A stretch of 64,000 nucleotides of DNA from Klebsiella sp. RIT-PI-d. GTDB taxonomy: Bacteria; Pseudomonadota; Gammaproteobacteria; Enterobacterales; Enterobacteriaceae. The notes beneath the pieces are model-generated. The model saw only the letters and a program-made list of their open reading frames with translations, had not been told where the DNA came from and ran no database searches. Below are positions 10,190-20,890 of this stretch, in pieces. The stretch lies in NCBI RefSeq assembly GCF_001187865.1, contig NZ_LGIT01000009.1:434001-498000 (forward strand). Reading direction: 5' to 3'. The position numbers were made by a program, and so were the translations under genes. Position 1 is the stretch's first letter. Each line of letters opens with the position of its first letter.

Positions 10190-11413
10190 ATGAGTAGCGT
10201 AGATATTCTTGTTCCCGACCTGCCTGAATCCGTTGCGGATGCAACTGTGGCGACCTGGCATAAAAAACCTGGCGACGCCGTAAAACGCGATGAAGTGCTG
10301 GTAGAAATCGAAACGGATAAAGTGGTACTGGAAGTACCGGCGTCGGCGGACGGCATCCTGGAAGCCTTACTCGAAGATGAAGGGGCCACTGTTACCTCTC
10401 GTCAAATTCTCGGTCGTTTGCGCGAAGGTAACAGTTCGGGCAAAGAGACCAGCGAGAAATCCGAATCGAAAGAATCCACGCCGGCACAGCGTCAGCAGGC
10501 ATCGCTGGAAGATCAAAGCAACGATGCGCTCAGCCCGGCGATCCGTCGTCTGCTGTCTGAGCACAATCTTGAAGCCAGCGCGATTAAAGGCACTGGCGTC
10601 GGCGGACGTATTACCCGTGAAGATGTCGATAAACATCTGAGCAGCGCTCCGGCAAAAGCCGAAGAAAAAGCCGCGCCTGCATCTGCGCCACAGGCAGCGC
10701 CACAGTTGGGCAACCGCTCTGAAAAACGCGTTCCGATGACCCGTCTGCGCAAACGCGTGGCAGAACGTCTGCTGGAAGCGAAAAACTCTACCGCCATGCT
10801 GACCACCTTTAACGAAGTCAACATGAAGCCGATTATGGATCTGCGTAAGCAGTACGGCGATGCGTTCGAGAAACGTCACGGTATTCGTCTGGGCTTTATG
10901 TCCTTCTACGTCAAAGCCGTTGTTGAAGCGCTTAAACGCTATCCTGAAGTCAATGCCTCCATTGATGGCGATGACGTGGTGTATCACAACTATTTCGACG
11001 TGAGCATGGCCGTTTCCACGCCGCGCGGTCTGGTTACCCCAGTGCTGCGTGATGTTGATGCACTCGGAATGGCCGATATCGAAAAACGAATCAAAGAGCT
11101 GGCGCTGAAAGGGCGCGACGGCAAATTGACGGTAGACGATCTGACCGGCGGTAACTTCACCATTACCAACGGTGGCGTCTTTGGTTCCCTGATGTCCACA
11201 CCGATCATCAACCCGCCGCAGAGTGCGATCCTCGGTATGCACGCCATTAAAGACCGGCCAATGGCGGTCGAGGGTAAAGTTGAGATCCTGCCAATGATGT
11301 ATCTGGCGCTTTCCTACGATCACCGCCTGATTGATGGACGTGAATCCGTCGGCTTCCTGGTGGCGATTAAAGACCTGCTGGAAGATCCGACTCGCCTGCT
11401 GCTGGACGTGTAA
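10190..11413 (+). CDS. sucB: dihydrolipoyl succinyltransferase (E2)
   Basis: SucB is the core E2 of the 2-oxoglutarate dehydrogenase complex and carries the succinyl group on lipoate to CoA. Domains in order are: lipoyl domain with Lys44 in [11 protein letters not shown], an Ala/Pro/charged linker, the E1/E3-binding domain ([13 protein letters not shown] to GGRITREDV, about 116-145), a second flexible linker, and the catalytic domain ending with [11 protein letters not shown] (active-site His). Length is 407 against 405 in E. coli, the difference lying in the linkers. Confidence 0.98.
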   Translation: MSSVDILVPDLPESVADATVATWHKKPGDAVKRDEVLVEIETDKVVLEVPASADGILEALLEDEGATVTSRQILGRLREGNSSGKETSEKSESKESTPAQRQQASLEDQSNDALSPAIRRLLSEHNLEASAIKGTGVGGRITREDVDKHLSSAPAKAEEKAAPASAPQAAPQLGNRSEKRVPMTRLRKRVAERLLEAKNSTAMLTTFNEVNMKPIMDLRKQYGDAFEKRHGIRLGFMSFYVKAVVEALKRYPEVNASIDGDDVVYHNYFDVSMAVSTPRGLVTPVLRDVDALGMADIEKRIKELALKGRDGKLTVDDLTGGNFTITNGGVFGSLMSTPIINPPQSAILGMHAIKDRPMAVEGKVEILPMMYLALSYDHRLIDGRESVGFLVAIKDLLEDPTRLLLDV

Positions 11414-11430
11414 TTACTAAGAGTATCACC

Positions 11431-11464
11431 TGCCTGCACGCCGGACACATCCGGTCTGCAGGCA
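11431..11464 (+). other. intercistronic hairpin sucB-sucC
   Basis: TGCCTGCA (11431-11438) pairs with TGCAGGCA (11457-11464), and CCGGA (11441-11445) with TCCGG (11450-11454). They form a strong hairpin with no U-run in the sucB-sucC gap. It is more likely an mRNA stability or processing element than a terminator. Confidence 0.55.
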
Positions 11465-11500
11465 CAATGATAACGATTATCTGAAGGATGGACAGAAGAC

Positions 11501-12667
11501 ATGAATTTACATGAATATCAGGCAAAACAACTGTTTGCCCGCTATGGTTTGCCTGCTCCGGTCGGCTATGCCTGCAACACGCCGCGCGAGGCAGAAGAAG
11601 CAGCCTCGAAAATCGGTGCCGGCCCGTGGGTGGTAAAATGCCAGGTTCACGCAGGCGGCCGCGGTAAAGCTGGCGGAGTGAAAGTAGTTAAAAGCAAAGA
11701 TGAAATCCGCGCCTTTGCCGAGCACTGGCTGGGCAAACGCCTGGTGACCTACCAGACAGATGCTACTGGTCAGCCGGTTAACCAGATCCTGGTAGAAGCA
11801 GCAACTGACATCGACAAAGAGCTGTATCTTGGCGCGGTAGTTGACCGCAGCTCCCGCCGCGTTGTGTTTATGGCCTCCACCGAAGGTGGCGTGGAAATCG
11901 AAAAAGTGGCGGAAGAAACCCCGCACCTGATCCACAAAATCGCCCTCGATCCGCTGGCGGGTCCGATGCCGTACCAGGGCCGTGAACTGGCATTTAAACT
12001 GGGTCTGGAAGGTAAACAGGTTCAGCAGTTCACCAAAATCTTTATGGGGCTGGCGACCATTTTCCTTGAGCGCGATCTGGCGCTTATTGAAATTAACCCG
12101 CTGGTTATCACTAAACAGGGCGATCTGATTTGTCTTGATGGCAAACTCGGTGCCGACGGCAATGCGCTGTTCCGCCAGCCGGACCTGCGTGAAATGCGCG
12201 ACCATTCTCAGGAAGATGCCCGCGAATCTCAGGCGGCACAGTGGGAATTAAACTACGTTGCGCTGGACGGTAATATCGGCTGTATGGTTAACGGCGCAGG
12301 CCTGGCGATGGGAACCATGGACATCGTTAAACTGCACGGCGGCGAACCGGCTAACTTCCTCGATGTAGGCGGCGGTGCGACTAAAGAACGCGTTACCGAG
12401 GCGTTTAAAATCATCCTCTCTGACGACAACGTTAAGGCGGTACTGGTTAACATCTTTGGCGGGATCGTACGCTGTGACCTGATTGCCGACGGCATCATTG
12501 GCGCGGTAGAAGAAGTTGGTGTTAACGTTCCGGTAGTTGTGCGTCTTGAAGGTAATAACGCGGAGCTGGGGGCGAAGCGCCTGGCAGACAGCGGCCTGAA
12601 TATTATTGCAGCGAAGAGTCTGACGGATGCAGCCCAGCAGGTCGTTGGCGCAGTGGAGGGGAAATAA
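11501..12667 (+). CDS. sucC: succinyl-CoA synthetase beta subunit
   Basis: SucC is the nucleotide-binding beta subunit of succinyl-CoA synthetase, which makes ATP from succinyl-CoA. It has 388 residues, the E. coli length. The N-terminal ATP-grasp domain includes [16 protein letters not shown], and the C-terminal ligase domain includes [11 protein letters not shown]. Its stop overlaps the sucD start by one base (TAATG). Confidence 0.98.
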   Translation: MNLHEYQAKQLFARYGLPAPVGYACNTPREAEEAASKIGAGPWVVKCQVHAGGRGKAGGVKVVKSKDEIRAFAEHWLGKRLVTYQTDATGQPVNQILVEAATDIDKELYLGAVVDRSSRRVVFMASTEGGVEIEKVAEETPHLIHKIALDPLAGPMPYQGRELAFKLGLEGKQVQQFTKIFMGLATIFLERDLALIEINPLVITKQGDLICLDGKLGADGNALFRQPDLREMRDHSQEDARESQAAQWELNYVALDGNIGCMVNGAGLAMGTMDIVKLHGGEPANFLDVGGGATKERVTEAFKIILSDDNVKAVLVNIFGGIVRCDLIADGIIGAVEEVGVNVPVVVRLEGNNAELGAKRLADSGLNIIAAKSLTDAAQQVVGAVEGK

Positions 12668-13536
12668 TGTCAGTTTTAATCGATAAAAACACCAAAGTCA
12701 TCTGCCAGGGTTTCACCGGAAGCCAGGGGACGTTCCACTCTGAACAGGCGATTGCGTACGGTACGCAAATGGTCGGCGGCGTTACGCCGGGTAAAGGCGG
12801 CACCGAACATCTGGGCCTGCCGGTATTCAATACCGTGCGTGAAGCAGTAGAAGCGACGGGTGCAACTGCCTCGGTGATCTACGTTCCGGCTCCGTTCTGT
12901 AAGGATTCAATTCTTGAAGCCATTGATGCCGGCATCAAACTGATCATTACCATTACGGAAGGTATTCCGACCCTGGATATGCTGGTGGTAAAAGTCGCGC
13001 TTGATGAAGCAGGCGTACGCATGATTGGGCCGAACTGTCCGGGTGTTATTACCCCCGGCGAATGCAAAATCGGCATCATGCCTGGCCACATTCATCAGCC
13101 GGGTAAAGTGGGGATCGTCTCTCGCTCGGGAACGTTGACCTATGAAGCGGTTAAGCAGACCACCGATTATGGCTTCGGTCAGTCTACCTGTGTGGGCATC
13201 GGTGGCGACCCGATCCCGGGCTCTAACTTTATCGATATCCTGAAGCTATTTCAGGAAGATCCGCAGACCGAAGCCATCGTTATGATCGGTGAAATCGGTG
13301 GCAGTGCGGAAGAAGAAGCGGCAGCGTATATTAAAGACCACGTTACCAAACCGGTTGTAGGCTATATCGCAGGCGTAACCGCACCGAAGGGCAAACGTAT
13401 GGGCCATGCAGGCGCAATCATTGCCGGCGGGAAAGGTACCGCAGACGAGAAGTTTGCCGCGCTGGAAGCGGCAGGCGTGAAAACCGTACGCAGCCTGGCG
13501 GACATCGGTGAAGCGCTAAAAGCCATTATTAAGTAA
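12667..13536 (+). CDS. sucD: succinyl-CoA synthetase alpha subunit
   Basis: SucD binds CoA and carries the phosphohistidine intermediate of succinyl-CoA synthetase. The N-terminal CoA-binding Rossmann domain contains [10 protein letters not shown], and the active-site histidine lies in MGHAGAI at about residue 247. Length is 289, as in E. coli. It is the last gene of sdhCDAB-sucABCD. A hairpin-rich 3'UTR that may yield a small RNA follows directly. Confidence 0.98.
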   Translation: MSVLIDKNTKVICQGFTGSQGTFHSEQAIAYGTQMVGGVTPGKGGTEHLGLPVFNTVREAVEATGATASVIYVPAPFCKDSILEAIDAGIKLIITITEGIPTLDMLVVKVALDEAGVRMIGPNCPGVITPGECKIGIMPGHIHQPGKVGIVSRSGTLTYEAVKQTTDYGFGQSTCVGIGGDPIPGSNFIDILKLFQEDPQTEAIVMIGEIGGSAEEEAAAYIKDHVTKPVVGYIAGVTAPKGKRMGHAGAIIAGGKGTADEKFAALEAAGVKTVRSLADIGEALKAIIK

Positions 13537-13604
13537 AAACACGGCTCCCCGCCAGAGGGAGCGTGATATCGACATGGTTGGCCGCTGAAATGCGGCCTTT
13601 TTTA
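13537..13604 (+). ncRNA. sdhX: candidate SdhX-type 3'UTR small RNA with terminator
   Basis: Immediately after sucD come a GCTCCC...GGGAGC hairpin (about 13542-13562) and a terminator hairpin GGCCGC-N6-GCGGCC (13580-13597) followed by seven T. In E. coli and Salmonella the 3' end of this same operon is processed into the sRNA SdhX (RybD). The position and the Rho-independent tail fit, but the exact 5' end and seed cannot be defined here and no identity comparison was possible. Confidence 0.5.
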
Positions 13605-14134
13605 TATTCGCTGATTCCTTATCGGCAGCACTAAAAGCTGGGGAAGTGGGCGTATGTTCGCCAGAGAGCTTAATTTTTTATTGCCGTATCGTCAGGCGTT
13701 AAAAGGTATTCAGGCCATCCTAATATTTGAACGCGAATATTTAATGTTGTAGCAGACGATACGTTTATTGCTAAATGAATATCGGCGAGGGAATGCCATG
13801 CAGGGATAACGTGCAGAGGCTTTTAACGTTAGCGAAGTACTGTTCAGGTATGCAAAATATATGGCGTGTCTGTTCATTTTTAACGATACGTTTGCCGAAC
13901 AGGATAAAGGCTGTTTCTGCTCGCATCGGTTCCAGGCGTAAGTAATAGTCATCCCGATATAGTCACGCTGCGGTAGGGATAATGATGCTCTGGTATATGA
14001 ACCCGCAGTGCATCAGGATGCCGGGCAATGTGCCCCGATAGCAGCTATATCCGTATGGCTTAAGACACCTTCGCTGGCAGGGTCCTTTTTCGTGCCTGTT
14101 ATTTTGATAACGATCGCTCTTGTTGGTTAACATG

Positions 14135-14142
14135 TAATTAAC
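14135..14142 (-). promoter_or_regulatory. ArcA-box candidate upstream of cydA
   Basis: GTTAATTA on the minus strand (TAATTAAC on plus) matches the ArcA core. ArcA activation of cydABX under low oxygen is established in E. coli. The motif is short and AT-rich, so a single match is weak alone. Confidence 0.45.
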
Positions 14143-14197
14143 ATTAATATCACTATTACTATTTATTTAGATCTAAATTAACAATAAGCCAAATAAA

Positions 14198-14211
14198 TTG
14201 ATTTAGATCAA
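14198..14211. promoter_or_regulatory. FNR-binding site upstream of cydA
   Basis: TTGATTTAGATCAA is a perfect match to the FNR palindrome TTGAT-N4-ATCAA. FNR represses cydA under full anaerobiosis in E. coli, so the site fits the downstream gene. Confidence 0.8.
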
Positions 14212-14540
14212 TATTTAAATGCTGGATATAATTCATCAAAATAGTTAAATTGTGCTGGATCAAATTGGCCCTGTTGGGCTGGTTTTGGTGAAAATTGATC
14301 GCCGTCGAAAATTGTAAATGCAATACGCTAAACCTGTTTATCGTAAGGATATTACAGAGTAATATATTTTCGGTATCAATAAAGCTGTTTTTTAACATAT
14401 TTGCAACTTTCATCCGTCGCCGTACTTTATCGCACGCGGCAGTGGGGGAAGGAGCTAATCATTTTGTATTGGGGCATGTGTGTGATCCTTTCTAACGGGG
14501 TTCACTCTCGGAGTCTTCATGCGATGAGCAAGGAGTCAGA

Positions 14541-16109
14541 ATGTTAGATGTCGTCGAACTGTCGCGCTTACAGTTTGCCTTGACTGCGATGTATCACTTC
14601 CTGTTTGTGCCGCTGACGCTAGGTATGGCGTTCCTGCTGGCCATTATGGAAACGGTTTATGTCCTTTCGGGTAAACAGATTTACAAAGATATGACCAAAT
14701 TCTGGGGCAAGTTGTTTGGTATCAACTTTGCGCTGGGTGTTGCTACGGGTTTAACCATGGAGTTCCAGTTTGGGACAAACTGGTCTTACTATTCCCATTA
14801 TGTAGGTGATATTTTCGGTGCGCCGCTGGCCATTGAAGGGCTGATGGCCTTCTTCCTCGAGTCCACCTTTGTAGGTCTGTTTTTCTTCGGTTGGGACCGC
14901 CTGAGTAAAGTTCAGCACATGGCCGTTACATGGCTGGTGGCACTGGGCTCTAACCTTTCCGCGCTGTGGATCCTGGTCGCTAACGGCTGGATGCAGAACC
15001 CGATCGCATCGGATTTCAACTTTGAAACCATGCGTATGGAAATGGTCAGCTTCTCGGAGCTGGTACTTAACCCGGTCGCACAGGTGAAATTTGTTCACAC
15101 CGTGGCCTCAGGCTATGTTTGCGGCGCGATGTTTGTGCTGGGCATCAGCTCCTACTATATGCTGCGCGGTCGTGACTTTGCGTTTGCAAAACGTTCGTTT
15201 GCTATTGCGGCCAGCTTTGGCATGGCAGCAGTACTTTCCGTTATCGTTCTGGGTGATGAATCCGGTTATGAAATGGGCGACGTACAGAAAACGAAACTTG
15301 CTGCTATCGAAGCTGAATGGGAAACACAGCCGGCTCCAGCGTCGTTTACGCTGTTTGGCATTCCCGATCAGGAGACTGAACAAAACCGCTTCGCCATTCA
15401 GATTCCTTATGCGCTGGGTATTATTGCGACCCGTTCTGTCGACACGCCGGTTATCGGTCTGAAAGAGCTGATGGTGCAGCATGAGGCGCGGATCCGTAAC
15501 GGGATGCAGGCTTACCATTTGCTGGAAGAGCTGCGTTCAGGATCGACCGATCAGAATGTTCGCGATCGCTTTAATAGCGTGAAGAAAGATCTGGGGTACG
15601 GTCTGCTTCTCAAACGCTATACCGAAAACGTGACCGATGCGACCGAAGCGCAAATCCAGCAGGCAACCAAGGATTCTATTCCTCGCGTTGCACCGTTGTA
15701 CTTCGCATTCCGCATCATGGTGGCCTGCGGCATATTAATGCTGTTAATCATTGCAGCCTCCTTCTGGAGCGTTATCCGCAACCGCATTGGTCAGAAAAGA
15801 TGGCTGCTGCGCACCGCCTTCTATGCGATTCCACTGCCGTGGATTGCGATTGAATCCGGCTGGTTTGTTGCGGAATATGGTCGCCAGCCCTGGGCTATCG
15901 GCGAAGTTCTCCCGACGGCCGTGGCGAACTCCTCGTTAACGCCGGGCGATCTGATCTTCTCTATGCTGTTAATTTGCGGCCTGTACACACTGTTCCTGGT
16001 GGCAGAGTTGTTCCTGATGTTCAAATTTGCACGCCTTGGCCCGAGCAGCCTGAAGACCGGTCGTTATCACTACGAACAGTCTACCGTTGTTTCTCAGCCG
16101 GCACGCTAA
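14541..16109 (+). CDS. cydA: cytochrome bd-I ubiquinol oxidase subunit I
   Basis: CydA holds hemes b558, b595 and d and the periplasmic quinol-binding Q loop of the bd-type oxidase, a high-affinity oxygen reductase. It has 522 residues, as in E. coli. His19 in ALTAMYHF and the His in [16 protein letters not shown] are heme ligands, and EYGRQPW is the family signature in the C-terminal half. A long Q loop of the E. coli type is present. An AAGGAG site lies 7 nt before the ATG. Confidence 0.98.
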   Translation: MLDVVELSRLQFALTAMYHFLFVPLTLGMAFLLAIMETVYVLSGKQIYKDMTKFWGKLFGINFALGVATGLTMEFQFGTNWSYYSHYVGDIFGAPLAIEGLMAFFLESTFVGLFFFGWDRLSKVQHMAVTWLVALGSNLSALWILVANGWMQNPIASDFNFETMRMEMVSFSELVLNPVAQVKFVHTVASGYVCGAMFVLGISSYYMLRGRDFAFAKRSFAIAASFGMAAVLSVIVLGDESGYEMGDVQKTKLAAIEAEWETQPAPASFTLFGIPDQETEQNRFAIQIPYALGIIATRSVDTPVIGLKELMVQHEARIRNGMQAYHLLEELRSGSTDQNVRDRFNSVKKDLGYGLLLKRYTENVTDATEAQIQQATKDSIPRVAPLYFAFRIMVACGILMLLIIAASFWSVIRNRIGQKRWLLRTAFYAIPLPWIAIESGWFVAEYGRQPWAIGEVLPTAVANSSLTPGDLIFSMLLICGLYTLFLVAELFLMFKFARLGPSSLKTGRYHYEQSTVVSQPAR

Positions 16110-16124
16110 GACAGGAGTCGTCAA

Positions 16125-17264
16125 ATGATCGATTATGAAGTATTGCGTTTTATCTGGTGGCTGTTAATTGGTGTTTTGCTAATTGGTTTCGCCGTCACCG
16201 ACGGTTTCGATATGGGGGTGGGTATGCTCACCCGCTTCCTCGGTCGTAATGACACCGAGCGTCGAATCATGATTAACTCTATCGCGCCGCACTGGGACGG
16301 TAACCAGGTATGGCTCATCACGGCGGGCGGCGCGTTATTTGCCGCCTGGCCGATGGTCTATGCCGCGGCGTTCTCCGGCTTTTATGTGGCGATGATCCTG
16401 GTGCTGGCATCTCTGTTCTTCCGTCCGGTCGGCTTTGACTACCGCTCGAAGATTGAAGTGTCGCGCTGGCGTAACATGTGGGACTGGGGCATTTTCATCG
16501 GCAGCTTTGTTCCACCGCTGGTGATTGGCGTGGCGTTCGGTAACCTGTTACAGGGCGTACCGTTTAACGTCGACGAATATATGCGTCTGTACTACACCGG
16601 TAACTTCTTCCAGCTGCTAAACCCGTTTGGTTTACTGGCAGGCGTGGTTAGCGTGGCGATGATCATTACCCAGGGCGCAACGTATCTGCAGATGCGTACC
16701 GTAGGTGAACTGCACCTGCGTGCTCGTACCACGTCGCAGATTGCCGCGCTGGTGACCATGATCGGCTTCGCGCTGGCGGGTGTTTGGGTTATGTACGGTA
16801 TTGATGGCTATGTTCTGACATCGGCTATCGACCATCATGCTGCCTCGAATCCACTGACCAAAGAGGTCGCGCGTCAGGCGGGAGCATGGCTGGTTAACTT
16901 TAATACTATGCCGGCGCTGTGGCTCGTACCTGCGTTGGGGGTGGTTCTGCCACTGTTAACTATCCTGCTGTCTCGTCTGGAAAGAGGTGCGCTGGCGTTT
17001 GTTGTCTCTTCACTGACTCTGGCCTGCATTATTCTGACGGCCGGTATCGCCATGTTCCCGTTTATCATGCCGTCCAGCACAATGATGAATGCGAGCCTGA
17101 CGATGTGGGATGCGACATCCAGCCAGATGACGCTAAATCTGATGACGTTCGTGGCGCTGGTGTTCGTACCGATTATTCTTCTCTACACCGCATGGTGTTA
17201 CTGGAAGATGTTCGGGCGCATCACTAAAGAGCAGATCGAAAGCAACACTCACTCTCTGTACTAA
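16125..17264 (+). CDS. cydB: cytochrome bd-I ubiquinol oxidase subunit II
   Basis: CydB is the structural partner of CydA in the bd oxidase, with about eight to nine transmembrane helices. It has 379 residues, equal to E. coli, and begins MIDYEVLRFIWW. The AVTDGFDMGVGML region is the family N-terminal motif. It follows cydA by 15 bp with an AGGAG site and precedes cydX. Confidence 0.98.
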   Translation: MIDYEVLRFIWWLLIGVLLIGFAVTDGFDMGVGMLTRFLGRNDTERRIMINSIAPHWDGNQVWLITAGGALFAAWPMVYAAAFSGFYVAMILVLASLFFRPVGFDYRSKIEVSRWRNMWDWGIFIGSFVPPLVIGVAFGNLLQGVPFNVDEYMRLYYTGNFFQLLNPFGLLAGVVSVAMIITQGATYLQMRTVGELHLRARTTSQIAALVTMIGFALAGVWVMYGIDGYVLTSAIDHHAASNPLTKEVARQAGAWLVNFNTMPALWLVPALGVVLPLLTILLSRLERGALAFVVSSLTLACIILTAGIAMFPFIMPSSTMMNASLTMWDATSSQMTLNLMTFVALVFVPIILLYTAWCYWKMFGRITKEQIESNTHSLY

Positions 17265-17278
17265 GTAAGGAGCTAAAT

Positions 17279-17392
17279 ATGTGGTATTTCGCATGGATTC
17301 TGGGAACGCTCCTTGCCTGTGCATTTGGTATCATCACCGCCCTGGCGCTTGAGCATGTTGACGCGCCTAACGTGGATGAAGAAAAACAGTGA
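17279..17392 (+). CDS. cydX: cytochrome bd-I oxidase small subunit CydX
   Basis: A 37-residue single-helix protein (MWYFAWILGTLLAC...) found by direct translation. CydX is needed for stability and activity of the CydAB oxidase. The length equals E. coli CydX and the first 13 residues are identical; the charged C-terminal tail differs. A TAAGGAG site lies upstream. The stop overlaps the ybgE start (TGATG). Confidence 0.95.
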   Translation: MWYFAWILGTLLACAFGIITALALEHVDAPNVDEEKQ

Positions 17393-17685
17393 TGGTTAAC
17401 ATTATCGCAATGCTGTACGCGGTAATGGACAAGCGCCCGTTAAGGGCGCTTTCACTGATCATGGCGTTAGTGCTGGCAGGCTGTATGTTCTGGGACCCGA
17501 CCCGCTTTGCGGCAAGGACCAGCGAGCTTGCGATATGGCACGGTCTGATCTTAATGTGGGCCGTCTGTGCAGGGGTGATCCACGGGGTGGGTTTTCGCCC
17601 ACGCGCCGTGCTCTGGCAGGGTATTTTCTGTCCGCTTATCGCCGATTTAGTTCTGATTGCCGGCTTGATTTTTTTCTTTAATTGA
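17392..17685 (+). CDS. ybgE: Cyd operon membrane protein YbgE
   Basis: YbgE is a small inner-membrane protein (97 residues, about three hydrophobic segments) encoded with cydABX. It is conserved in the operon, and its role in oxidase function is not clearly defined. The segment YAVMDKRPLRALS and the GCMFWDP motif match E. coli. ATG 17392 is chosen over GTG 17389 because it gives the E. coli length and overlaps the cydX stop by one base. Confidence 0.95.
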   Translation: MVNIIAMLYAVMDKRPLRALSLIMALVLAGCMFWDPTRFAARTSELAIWHGLILMWAVCAGVIHGVGFRPRAVLWQGIFCPLIADLVLIAGLIFFFN

Positions 17686-17704
17686 GCAAGTACACATCTT
17701 TACG

Positions 17705-17735
17705 TTTATGGGCTTGCAAAAGCCCATAAATTTTT
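17705..17735 (+). terminator. terminator of cydABX-ybgE
   Basis: An 11-bp stem (17705-17715 with 17720-17730, GCAA tetraloop) followed by TTTTT lies 20 bp after ybgE. Confidence 0.85.
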
Positions 17736-17832
17736 ACTCCACGTTTACTTCAACCCATTCCAAACCACCTTTCCCACGCGTATAGTAGCGAAGTTTGAAT
17801 GCTCTAACCTTTTTTCGTTACCAGGATGTAAA

Positions 17833-18926
<1,094 letters not shown>

Positions 18927-18929
18927 ATC

Positions 18930-19358
18930 ATGGCCAGAGCACGTGGAAGAAGCCGCCGCGAAGTAAAGTCCGAAATCAACATCGTACCGCTACTGGACGT
19001 GTTGCTGGTGCTGGTGCTGATTTTTATGGCGACGGCACCCATCATCACCCAGAGCGTGGAAGTTGATCTTCCTGAAGCGACTGAAACACAGGCGGTCAGT
19101 ACTAATGACGAGCCGCCTGTTATTGTTCAGGTTTCGGGCGTCGGACAATATAGCGTCAAGGTTGGGCAGGAAGAGCTGCCGCAGCTGCCGCCGGAGCAGG
19201 TTATTGCTGAAGCGCAAAGTCGCCTGAAAGCAAATCCGAAAGCGGTATTCTTAATTGGTGGCGCGAAAGACGTGCCCTATGATGAAATTATTAAAGCGCT
19301 AAACCTGCTACATAGCGCAGGTGTGAAATCGGTTGGTTTAATGACGCAGCCTATTTAA
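18930..19358 (+). CDS. tolR: Tol-Pal system protein TolR
   Basis: TolR is the ExbD-like partner of TolQ: one N-terminal membrane helix and a periplasmic domain that binds peptidoglycan. Asp23 in NIVPLLDVLLVLVL is the conserved proton-path residue. Length is 142, equal to E. coli. It lies 3 bp after tolQ and 63 bp before tolA. Confidence 0.97.
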   Translation: MARARGRSRREVKSEINIVPLLDVLLVLVLIFMATAPIITQSVEVDLPEATETQAVSTNDEPPVIVQVSGVGQYSVKVGQEELPQLPPEQVIAEAQSRLKANPKAVFLIGGAKDVPYDEIIKALNLLHSAGVKSVGLMTQPI

Positions 19359-19421
19359 GCATTTGCATCTTCCTGACGTGATGACGGCAGGCAGCGGGTT
19401 AACTGTTTTTGGGAACCGAGA

Positions 19422-20759
19422 GTGGTAAAGGCAACCGAACAAAACGACAAGCTTAAACGAGCGATTATTATCTCAGTAGTGCTGCACGTTATTCTGGTTG
19501 CGGTCCTTATCTGGAGTTCGTTCGATGAGCACATTGAAGCTTCTGCAGGCGGGGGAGGCGGGTCTTCTATTGATGCCGTCATGGTCGACTCGGGTGCGGT
19601 TGTTGAGCAATATAATCGTCAGCAGCAGCAGCAGGCAAGTGCGAAGCGTTCGCAAGAGCAGCGCAAAAAGCAGCAGCAGCAGCAGGAAAAAGAACTGCTT
19701 GAGCAGCAGGCCGCTAAACAGGAAGAACTGAAAAAGCTGGAGCAAGAACGTCTGGCGGCTCAGGAGAAAGCCCAGGAGCAGGCAGAACAGCAGAAACAAG
19801 CTGAAGCGGCCGCGCAAAAGGCGGAAGAACAGCGTAAGCAGGCGGAAGCGGCGGCCGCAAAAGCTGAAGCGGCGGCTAAAGTTGCTGCTGATGCTCAGGC
19901 GAAAAAAGCCGCAGCAGACGCGAAGAAGCAGGCTGAGGCAGATGCGGCCAAAGCGGCTGCCGACGCGAAAAAGCAGGCTGATGCCGCTAAGGCGGCGGCT
20001 GATGCACAAAAGAAAGCTGAAGCTGATGCTGTAAAAAAAGCCACAGAGAAAGCGGCAGCAGATAAAGCGGCTGCCGATAAAAAAGCAGCGGACAAGGCTG
20101 CAGCAGACAAGGCGGCTGCCGATAAGAAAGCAGCGGACAAGGCAGCAGCAGACAAAGCGGCTGCCGATAAGAAAGCAGCGGACAAGGCTGCCGCAGACAA
20201 AGCGGCTGCCGATAAAAAAGCAGCGGACAAGGCTGCAGCAGACAAAGCGGCTGCCGATAAGAAAGCAGCGGACAAGGCTGCAGCAGACAAAGCAGCTGCC
20301 GATAAAAAAGCTGCTGCTAAAGCTGCAGCAGCGAAAAAGGCCGCCGCAGATAAAGCAGCGGCTGATGCTGCAGCGGACGATCTCTTTGGCGATCTCAGTT
20401 CCGGTAAGAATGCACCGAAAACCGGCGGTGGAGCGAAAGGGAGTAATGCGTCTCCGGCAGGGAGTGGTAATACTAAAAACAATGGCGCATCGGGTGCGGA
20501 CATCAGCAACTATGCCGGGCAGATCAAATCTGCCATCGAAAGCCGATTTTACGACGCATCATCTTATGCAGGTAAAACCTGTACGCTGCGTTTAAAACTG
20601 GCTCCGGACGGCTTACTGCTTGATATTCAATCTGAAGGTGGCGATCCCGCGCTTTGCCAGGCTGCGCTTGCTGCAGCCAAACAGGCTAAGATCCCAAAAC
20701 CACCCAGCCAGGCGGTTTATGAAGTCTTTAAAAATGCACCGCTGGACTTTAAACCTTAG
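19422..20759 (+). CDS. tolA: Tol-Pal system protein TolA
   Basis: TolA spans the periplasm from the TolQR motor to TolB/Pal. Domain I is an N-terminal membrane anchor (RAIIISVVLHVILVAVLIW). Domain II is a very long Gln/Ala/Lys-rich helix (about residues 65-325). Domain III is the globular C-terminal domain with the Cys pair in GKTCTLRL and GGDPALCQ. The start is GTG, as in E. coli. Length is 445 against 421 in E. coli; domain II contains about six near-perfect 45-bp repeats (20067-20336) encoding AADKKAADKAAADKA. Confidence 0.97.
   Translation: MVKATEQNDKLKRAIIISVVLHVILVAVLIWSSFDEHIEASAGGGGGSSIDAVMVDSGAVVEQYNRQQQQQASAKRSQEQRKKQQQQQEKELLEQQAAKQEELKKLEQERLAAQEKAQEQAEQQKQAEAAAQKAEEQRKQAEAAAAKAEAAAKVAADAQAKKAAADAKKQAEADAAKAAADAKKQADAAKAAADAQKKAEADAVKKATEKAAADKAAADKKAADKAAADKAAADKKAADKAAADKAAADKKAADKAAADKAAADKKAADKAAADKAAADKKAADKAAADKAAADKKAAAKAAAAKKAAADKAAADAAADDLFGDLSSGKNAPKTGGGAKGSNASPAGSGNTKNNGASGADISNYAGQIKSAIESRFYDASSYAGKTCTLRLKLAPDGLLLDIQSEGGDPALCQAALAAAKQAKIPKPPSQAVYEVFKNAPLDFKP
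20067..20336 (+). repeat. 45-bp tandem repeats in tolA domain II
   Basis: Six direct units of 45 bp begin at 20067, 20112, 20157, 20202, 20247 and 20292. They differ mainly at synonymous positions and encode a 15-residue Ala/Lys/Asp helix period. Such DNA is prone to slipped-strand gain or loss of whole in-frame units. Confidence 0.9.
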
Positions 20760-20890
20760 GTTAAACTTTCATCGTGGCAATGATGAGAGCAGCCTGAGGT
20801 AGTAACAGGGTGAAAGTAGTTTTGTCCATTTTAGTTTGTTAATATTCTGCTAAATTATCGTGGGCTTTTCGCCTGGATAAGGGAGATATG

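Larger units (their letters stand above)
13605..14540. promoter_or_regulatory. long sucD-cydA intergenic region with cydA promoters
   Basis: About 930 bp without a recognisable gene. The part near 14100-14400 is AT-rich and contains ArcA- and FNR-type sites that fit the multi-promoter cydA region of E. coli. The segment 13605-14090 shows no gene; two short minus-strand frames (13710-13952, 14159-14413) have no recognisable product. E. coli K-12 has mngRAB here; no trace was recognised. Confidence 0.65.

Noticed and set aside
10367-11323. 318-codon frame antisense to sucB
   Set aside because: Shadow of sucB; no protein family recognised.
13710-13952. 80-codon minus-strand frame in the sucD-cydA gap
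   Set aside because: No recognisable domain, no good ribosome site and no partner gene; kept only as a note in the gap description.
19895-20509. Long Ala/Phe-rich frame antisense to tolA
   Set aside because: It is the mirror of the Ala/Lys repeat tract and has low complexity.
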